Part shown: one piece after another, positions 59,486 to 64,000 of the stretch
How positions within the stretch are numbered: the first letter of the stretch is position 1
Layout: each line of letters starts with the position of its first letter
From: Acidimicrobiales bacterium
GTDB taxonomy: Bacteria; Actinomycetota; Acidimicrobiia; Acidimicrobiales; Poriferisodalaceae
DNA: 64,000 bases
Reading direction: 5' to 3'
NCBI GenBank assembly: GCA_014239555.1
Contig: JAAZYR010000001.1
Span: forward strand, 62,001-126,000
The notes under the pieces: model-generated
What the model saw: the letters and a program-made list of their open reading frames with translations, nothing else
Told to the model about the DNA's origin: nothing
Databases searched by the model: none
Translations under genes and position numbers: made by a program

Positions 59486-61045
59486 ATGAACTCTCAGAAT
59501 CTTGACGAGCTGAGCTTGCCTCAACTCTTTTCTCGTCTGAGCCGGGTCGTGGTATGCGATTTCGACGGAGACAGCGACCTACCGGGGCGAGTCTTGAGCG
59601 AGCAGGTAGACCGGTTGTGTGGGGGACTCGAAGAGTGGGGGATCCGTCGTGGAGACCGCATCGCGGTATGGCTCCCCAACGGAGTTCCCTACATCACGTT
59701 TCTTTGGGCGGCAGCTCGGTTGGGTGTTGTCATCGTCTCAGTTAACACTAGGTTTCGCAGCAGCGAAGTCACAGATATCGTCGGTAGATCCGGTGCCCGA
59801 TTGTTGGTAGTTGACCCCTCTTTCCTGGGTATCGATTTCGCCGGTATTCTCGCTCGAGTCGACACGCAAAACCTAGCAATAGAGGCGGTGGTCAGCCTTG
59901 GAGGACCTGTCAAAGGACCATGGCCGACCATTGGGTGGGGTGAACTGATTACTGCGGCCCCATCGGACATTGACCGATCCCACCCATCCCTCCCCTGGAT
60001 CGTGTTCACTACTTCGGGAACAACGAGCGATCCGAAACTTGTTCTCCATAGACAAGATTCACCCGCTCAGCATGCTTGTGACCTTCAAGACTGGTTTGGG
60101 CCATCGGTTCTTGCCGCTGTTCCCCTGTGTGGAGTGTTTGGGTACACAATGCTTCTGGGCGCGATGGGACGCGGGGCTGAGTTGATAACAATGCCCGTTT
60201 TCGATTCGGCAATAGCGGCCGCCGCTATCGAGCGCTACGGGATAACGACATTCCATGGTTCCGACGAAATGTTGTTTCGGATCGTTGAGACCGGCCATGA
60301 TCTGAGTTCTTTGGGACCGGTGGGTTACGCCCGCTTCAACAATGCTCTCGAAGGTGTCGCGACTGCAGCGGCCGAAGCCGGCGTCGATGCTGTCGGGTTG
60401 TACGGAATGAGCGAAGTGCACGCCGTATTCGCGCACCGTGTAGCAGAACCCAGAGAACGTTCAGACGTGCCGGGTGGTCAACTGATCTCATCTGGTGCCC
60501 GTGCACGCGTGGTAGATGCCGAAACTGGAAAGGAGCTTGCTGGTGGAGAGGAAGGCGAGTTGCAGCTTCAAGGCCCCTCAATGTTTGCGGGCTACTTAGC
60601 ATCTGGCGGAGAAGAAATTGATCAAGAGTTAACTGACAAGCATTTTGTTGATGGATGGTTTCGAACTGGTGATTTAGCCAGAATGGAAGATAGGACAACC
60701 TTCGAGTACTTAGCCAGACTCGGCGATGTGTTGCGACTCGGCGGGTTCTTGGTAAATCCTGCCGAAATCGAGGATTGCTTACTGTACGACCCAACTATCG
60801 ACGCTGTGCAAGTAGTCGGGGTTGATCTACCAGGCGGAGCTAAGCCAGTTGCATTTGTTACCTCTAAAGAAACGATTGACGAAGAGGCATTACGGACTCA
60901 CTGTCGAAGCGCGCTCGCTGCCTACAAGGTTCCTTTGAGAATTCTGCAACTCGACGCGTTTCCGGTAACGCCCAGTGCTAATGGTTCCAAGATTCAAAAA
61001 GTACGTCTGCGGGAAATGGCGATGCTAGAGACTGACGGTCTTTAA
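59486..61045 (+). CDS. AMP-dependent acyl-CoA synthetase
   Basis: An ANL-superfamily ligase of 519 residues. The A3 motif is FTTSGTTSDPKLVLH, A5 is GLYGMSEVHA, A7 is WFRTGDLARMED and the catalytic Lys is in NGSKIQKV. The FGYTMLLGAMGRGAELI segment lines the acyl pocket. It is only distantly similar to the other ligase in the window (52860-54356). The substrate, probably a fatty or aromatic acid, is not predictable. The ATG at 59486 is fixed by the -10 box. Confidence 0.88.
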   Translation: MNSQNLDELSLPQLFSRLSRVVVCDFDGDSDLPGRVLSEQVDRLCGGLEEWGIRRGDRIAVWLPNGVPYITFLWAAARLGVVIVSVNTRFRSSEVTDIVGRSGARLLVVDPSFLGIDFAGILARVDTQNLAIEAVVSLGGPVKGPWPTIGWGELITAAPSDIDRSHPSLPWIVFTTSGTTSDPKLVLHRQDSPAQHACDLQDWFGPSVLAAVPLCGVFGYTMLLGAMGRGAELITMPVFDSAIAAAAIERYGITTFHGSDEMLFRIVETGHDLSSLGPVGYARFNNALEGVATAAAEAGVDAVGLYGMSEVHAVFAHRVAEPRERSDVPGGQLISSGARARVVDAETGKELAGGEEGELQLQGPSMFAGYLASGGEEIDQELTDKHFVDGWFRTGDLARMEDRTTFEYLARLGDVLRLGGFLVNPAEIEDCLLYDPTIDAVQVVGVDLPGGAKPVAFVTSKETIDEEALRTHCRSALAAYKVPLRILQLDAFPVTPSANGSKIQKVRLREMAMLETDGL

Positions 61046-61166
61046 TTGTGGGTCGCCGCACTGCTGATTGCTGTTCGGTGTCCTATCGTCCCCGTACACT
61101 CGCCAGCAAGACGTCGAGTGAGCTATCTGAGTCTTAATTGGTAAACAACTTTAGGGAGTAGTTGAC

Positions 61167-62672
61167 GTGACCGAGAATCGGCAACGCACCTCAACCTCAA
61201 CCTTTGGCGTGTCTCGACGCGAAGGGCATGACGCTTCAGCCTTTTATGCTCGTTTTAGCCCGCCTGTACTTTCCAACGACGAGACGGTTAATCCTGCCCC
61301 AGAGCTCGGGGATGGTTGTCTGGAAGGCGACTCGCGTGCGATGGATCACCTTCCAGATTCGAGTGTGGCATTGGTCGTTACCTCCCCGCCTTACTTCGTA
61401 GGGAAGGAATATGAGGATGCCTTGGCGGCGGACACCGATGATCGGGTTCCTGCTACTTATTTCGAATATCTCAGCATGCTTGACTCGGTTTTCGCCGAAT
61501 GCGTGCGAGTTCTTGAGCCCGGTGGCCGAATCGCGGTCAATGTGGCGAATTTGGGCCGAAAGCCCTATCGGAGCCTTTCCGCTGACGTAATCCGAATCTT
61601 GGAAGATCTGGGTCTCCTTTTGCGGGGCGAGATCATTTGGCAGAAAAGTCGGGGCAGCAGTGGGTCATGCGCATGGGGATCGTTTCGAAGCGCTGCCAAC
61701 CCAGCATTGCGTGACACCACCGAGCGCATCATTGTGGCCAGTAAAGGCCGTTTTGATCGAGCGAAGTCGCCGGCTTCGAGAGCTGAGCTTGGGCTTCCGC
61801 ATCGCAGCACGTTGCCAACCGACGAGTTTATGGAGGCGACGCTCGACGTATGGGACATGCATGCCGAAAGCGCAAGACGGGTCCGGCACCCAGCGCCCTT
61901 TCCGGTTGAATTACCCCGCCGACTAATTGACCTTTACACCTTCGAAGGAGACACAGTCCTTGACCCATTTATGGGTTCAGGGACAACACTGGTGGCCGCT
62001 GTGTTGACTGAGCGGCGTGGCATCGGATACGACTTAGATCCAAGCTACGTTGAAGTGGCCCGTGAGCGAGTCAATGCAGCTCATGCCAGGGTCTGGGCAC
62101 ATAGGCAACCCGCTGGCGAACAGCCGCCGCTCCCCGAGATTGCCGAAGCGTTGTTGGAAGTCACGGAAGAGGAAATCGCCGCTGATGATTTTCAGCGACG
62201 AGCTACTCAAGAAGGGAAGAAAGCTCAAGATATAGCAATTGACCTTTTAGAGCGCTGCGGGTTTTCCTTGTTGCAGAAAGACGCGAAGGTTCCTCGAGCG
62301 GGCGTTCAATACAACTTCAAAGTCGAAGACGCAGGAGGTGCTGAATGGTGGATAGATGTATCGGGCGCATTTACGACAGTGCGTCCTGGACTTTTACGAA
62401 TTGATACGGTTTGGAAGACGTTGGGACGCGCTTCAGTTCTAAAGGCACACGATTCTGACGCTCGCATCATCGTCCTAACAGCTCATTTGCCTCGGCCAGG
62501 TAGCGAGGGCGATAAGGCCTTGCGTGCGGTCGGGCCATACACGGTGTTTGACGCAGTCCCTATGTTTGACGAAGAGGCTGTTGAGCGTTTAACGCGTTAT
62601 GCCGCCGGTGGGATGACCGAACCCTTACCGGGCTTTTGGAAAGCTAAAGAAATCACGTCTGGTCTGAGCTAA
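61167..62672 (+). CDS. DNA methyltransferase (beta class) with C-terminal extension
   Basis: A 501-residue protein. Residues ~45-310 are an N4-cytosine/N6-adenine methyltransferase: motif IV VTSPPYFVGK (SPPY at 73-76) precedes motif I DPFMGSGTT (~265), the beta-class order. SPPY is more typical of m4C than m6A enzymes. Residues ~320-500 (EWWIDVSGAFTTVRPGLLRI, WKTLGRASVL) are a separate domain I cannot name; an endonuclease-like fold is only a guess. No restriction gene is adjacent. The GTG start has GGGAG upstream, and the next gene overlaps by 1 nt. Confidence 0.85.
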   Translation: MTENRQRTSTSTFGVSRREGHDASAFYARFSPPVLSNDETVNPAPELGDGCLEGDSRAMDHLPDSSVALVVTSPPYFVGKEYEDALAADTDDRVPATYFEYLSMLDSVFAECVRVLEPGGRIAVNVANLGRKPYRSLSADVIRILEDLGLLLRGEIIWQKSRGSSGSCAWGSFRSAANPALRDTTERIIVASKGRFDRAKSPASRAELGLPHRSTLPTDEFMEATLDVWDMHAESARRVRHPAPFPVELPRRLIDLYTFEGDTVLDPFMGSGTTLVAAVLTERRGIGYDLDPSYVEVARERVNAAHARVWAHRQPAGEQPPLPEIAEALLEVTEEEIAADDFQRRATQEGKKAQDIAIDLLERCGFSLLQKDAKVPRAGVQYNFKVEDAGGAEWWIDVSGAFTTVRPGLLRIDTVWKTLGRASVLKAHDSDARIIVLTAHLPRPGSEGDKALRAVGPYTVFDAVPMFDEEAVERLTRYAAGGMTEPLPGFWKAKEITSGLS

Positions 62673-62992
62673 TGCCCGGAGTTGCGTACGCGGTCGTGAG
62701 GTCAGAACCCCCGCAAGTTTTCTTAGCAACTGATGTGGATGTGTTGCATCGAGTGCTTGCCGCTGAACTGGTAGCTCGAACTCCATCAAATGCTCTAGCT
62801 GATAGCGATATGAAGTCCGTGCAGGCCGCGCTTTTAGATGAACGTTGGGGTGATGCTGTGCTTGGTTGGATCGACCTTATGGGGGTGGAAGTTGACGTTT
62901 ATACGCATTTGCACGTCTACACAGCAGATGACCTTCCCGTTGATCTAATTGGTGCCCAGATCCAATTCGCTCCGCTGTTCCGTGAGAGTTGA
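62672..62992 (+). CDS. uncharacterised protein coupled to the methyltransferase
   Basis: A 106-residue acidic protein (PGVAYAVVRSEPPQVFLATD, then VDVLHRVLAAELVA) with no family I recognise and no membrane segment. Its ATG shares one base with the methyltransferase stop codon (TAATG), so it is translationally coupled and probably functionally linked. It might be an accessory or regulatory subunit; this is inference. Confidence 0.65.
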   Translation: MPGVAYAVVRSEPPQVFLATDVDVLHRVLAAELVARTPSNALADSDMKSVQAALLDERWGDAVLGWIDLMGVEVDVYTHLHVYTADDLPVDLIGAQIQFAPLFRES

Positions 62993-63003
62993 TCTTTGGC
63001 CGC

Positions 63004-63744
63004 TTAATTGAACAGTGCGACAAAAAGGACTCGAAGGGCGATTGCAGTTAACGCGAGGCGAAATAAGTAACCGAAAAATACTTCACTTAGTCGCTTAAGA
63101 ACGCGGGTTCCGCACCAAGTGCCGACAACCACCGACGCCACCCCCACAGCTATCAAACCGAGTTGGTCTCCATAGACGAACCCGATACCCGCAAAAAGCA
63201 GGATCTTGGCTAGATGCCCGGAGGTTTGGGCCATTGCGAAAGTCGCGACCATAGCGGTCCGAACCGGGAGTTCACGTCTAAAGACCGGCGCAATCGCTGG
63301 ACCCGTCACGCCGAACGGAATATTCAGGAATCCGGCGATCGCTCCAAGTGGGATGAATGCGCGACGGCCGCTGCCTAAAAGGGAACTGATCTTCGCTAGT
63401 CCCTGTGGCCACCAAACAAGAACCAAGGCGAATAGGGCGACGAAGATTCGACCTAACGTGACTGGAAACGCGCCAGCGACGAACAGCCCAAGCACGCCGA
63501 AAGGCAACAAAAGTAGTGAGAATCTACCAACAACGCCCCAATCGACGTCGCGTCGTAAGATCAGTCCTCTTGACGAATTCGACGCCAGTTGAATTACTGC
63601 ATGTATCGGGATCGCCTCAAGAGGGTCTAGGAACTGCAGCAGGACCGACAGAAGAAGTATTCCGCCACCTAGTCCTGCGATCGCCGTGATCGCTGAACCG
63701 AATAAAGCCGCTAAGCCCACAATAAGTAGCTCTACGCCAGACAC
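63004..63744 (-). CDS. TSUP-family permease (TauE/SafE-like)
   Basis: A membrane protein of about 246 residues with eight hydrophobic segments in two related halves (LIVGLAALFGSAITAIAGLG; AFIPLGAIAGFLNIPFGVTG). The GxGGG motif after the first helix and FGVTGPAIAPVF in the second half are typical of TSUP, which exports sulfite, sulfoacetate or similar anions. The GTG at 63744 has GGGAG upstream; a TTG at 63762 would add six residues. The substrate is unknown. Confidence 0.85.
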   Translation of the reverse strand: MSGVELLIVGLAALFGSAITAIAGLGGGILLLSVLLQFLDPLEAIPIHAVIQLASNSSRGLILRRDVDWGVVGRFSLLLLPFGVLGLFVAGAFPVTLGRIFVALFALVLVWWPQGLAKISSLLGSGRRAFIPLGAIAGFLNIPFGVTGPAIAPVFRRELPVRTAMVATFAMAQTSGHLAKILLFAGIGFVYGDQLGLIAVGVASVVVGTWCGTRVLKRLSEVFFGYLFRLALTAIALRVLFVALFN

Positions 63745-63861
63745 TACTTCCTTGACTCCCAAAGTGTTCTCGGCCCCAGATGCAGTGCGCAGGAGAGGCT
63801 AAGTGGCACTGTAGCTAAATGACGGCATTCGATGTTTAGATGGCTAAAAGCCCGGAAATGC

Positions 63862-63890
63862 TTGACCTAGAGCCCTTGGGACGGTCAAAT
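63862..63890 (+). promoter_or_regulatory. probable promoter of the right-edge gene
   Basis: TTGACC (63862-63867), a 17-nt spacer and TCAAAT (63885-63890) would start a transcript with a ~48-nt leader before the ATG at 63946. TTGACC and GGTCAA also form a 6-bp inverted repeat. Confidence 0.45.
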
Positions 63891-63945
63891 AACACTGATG
63901 ACATTCGCGTGTGCTGCGCGGATGCTCAATGATGAGGAGACTCAC

Positions 63946-64000
63946 ATGGCCAACATGTCCAAATCCGACGTGCTTTCCGCGGTAGCTGGTGGTGCTGGCT
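63946..64000 (+). CDS. start of a probable HU-type DNA-binding protein, partial
   Basis: Only the first 18 residues (MANMSKSDVLSAVAGGAG) lie in the window. The pattern resembles the N-terminus of HU/IHF histone-like proteins (MNKSELIDAVA). GAGGAGA precedes the ATG by about 6 nt. The identity is tentative because the rest is cut off. Confidence 0.45.
   Translation, partial: MANMSKSDVLSAVAGGAG

Overview
The window is a contiguous piece of a bacterial chromosome of intermediate GC content, dense in housekeeping genes. I see no phage, insertion sequence or CRISPR array. It most resembles an actinobacterium (Actinomycetota), probably of the Acidimicrobiia type. This is inferred from a MurA with Asp in place of the catalytic Cys, mycobacterial-type SerC and LeuB, an adjacent pafB/pafC-like pair of WYL regulators, a PASTA protein, an MDMPI-like gene pair, and many apparently leaderless genes with a TANNNT box 6 to 8 nt before the start codon. 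Species cannot be named from the sequence alone.

Layout. 1-3.4 kb: 3' end of the ATP synthase operon (atpA partial, atpG, atpD, atpC). 3.4-9.9 kb: hisI and glpX (minus strand), then a J-domain protein, an L-2-hydroxyglutarate oxidase, a crotonase, an alpha/beta hydrolase and an MFS protein. 9.9-16.3 kb: murA, a MeaB-type GTPase, an SRPBCC-APH fusion, a methyltransferase, and a cysteine desulfurase coupled to mnmA. 16.3-28.5 kb: a membrane protein, ligA, a PASTA pseudokinase, a ferredoxin, gatCAB, a DUF4332 protein, a MATE exporter and a PQQ-type sugar dehydrogenase. 28.5-43.1 kb: the branched-chain amino acid and serine block (ilvBNC, yqgE, serC, an aspartate-type aminotransferase, serA, leuDC, greA, leuB, cimA). 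43.1-46.3 kb: three uncharacterised genes, gltX and tRNA-Gln(CTG). 46.4-52.4 kb: a branched-chain amino-acid-type ABC transporter with one ATPase pair and two permease pairs. 52.6-64 kb: tRNA-Glu(CTC), a MatB-like ligase, glpD, pafB/pafC, an acyltransferase, an EEP-family hydrolase, a second acyl-CoA synthetase, a solitary DNA methyltransferase with a small partner, a TSUP permease, and the first codons of a probable HU-type protein.

The most striking content is two leader-peptide attenuators. Upstream of leuB-cimA lies a 12-codon ORF (MRASLTAIIIIS) with four consecutive Ile codons, followed by two perfect 10-bp hairpins. cimA encodes citramalate synthase, the entry step of threonine-independent isoleucine synthesis, so an isoleucine sensor fits the operon. 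Upstream of ilvBNC lies an 18-codon ORF ending in a Val-Ile-Leu-Phe-Leu-Val-Val run, followed by a perfect 10-bp hairpin and a second hairpin that competes with pairing to the ilvB ribosome-binding site. Both leader ORFs appear to be leaderless, with a -35/17-nt/-10 promoter ending 6-7 nt before the ATG. In both, the first hairpin starts at or next to the leader stop codon. Together with leuCD these genes form most of an Ile/Val/Leu pathway; leuA, ilvD and ilvE are not in this window.

Other functional links: gatCAB, gltX and tRNA-Gln suggest Gln-tRNA is made by transamidation. The cysteine desulfurase feeds sulfur to MnmA for tRNA thiolation. Several proteins have altered catalytic residues (HisI, MurA, the PASTA kinase, the APH domain).
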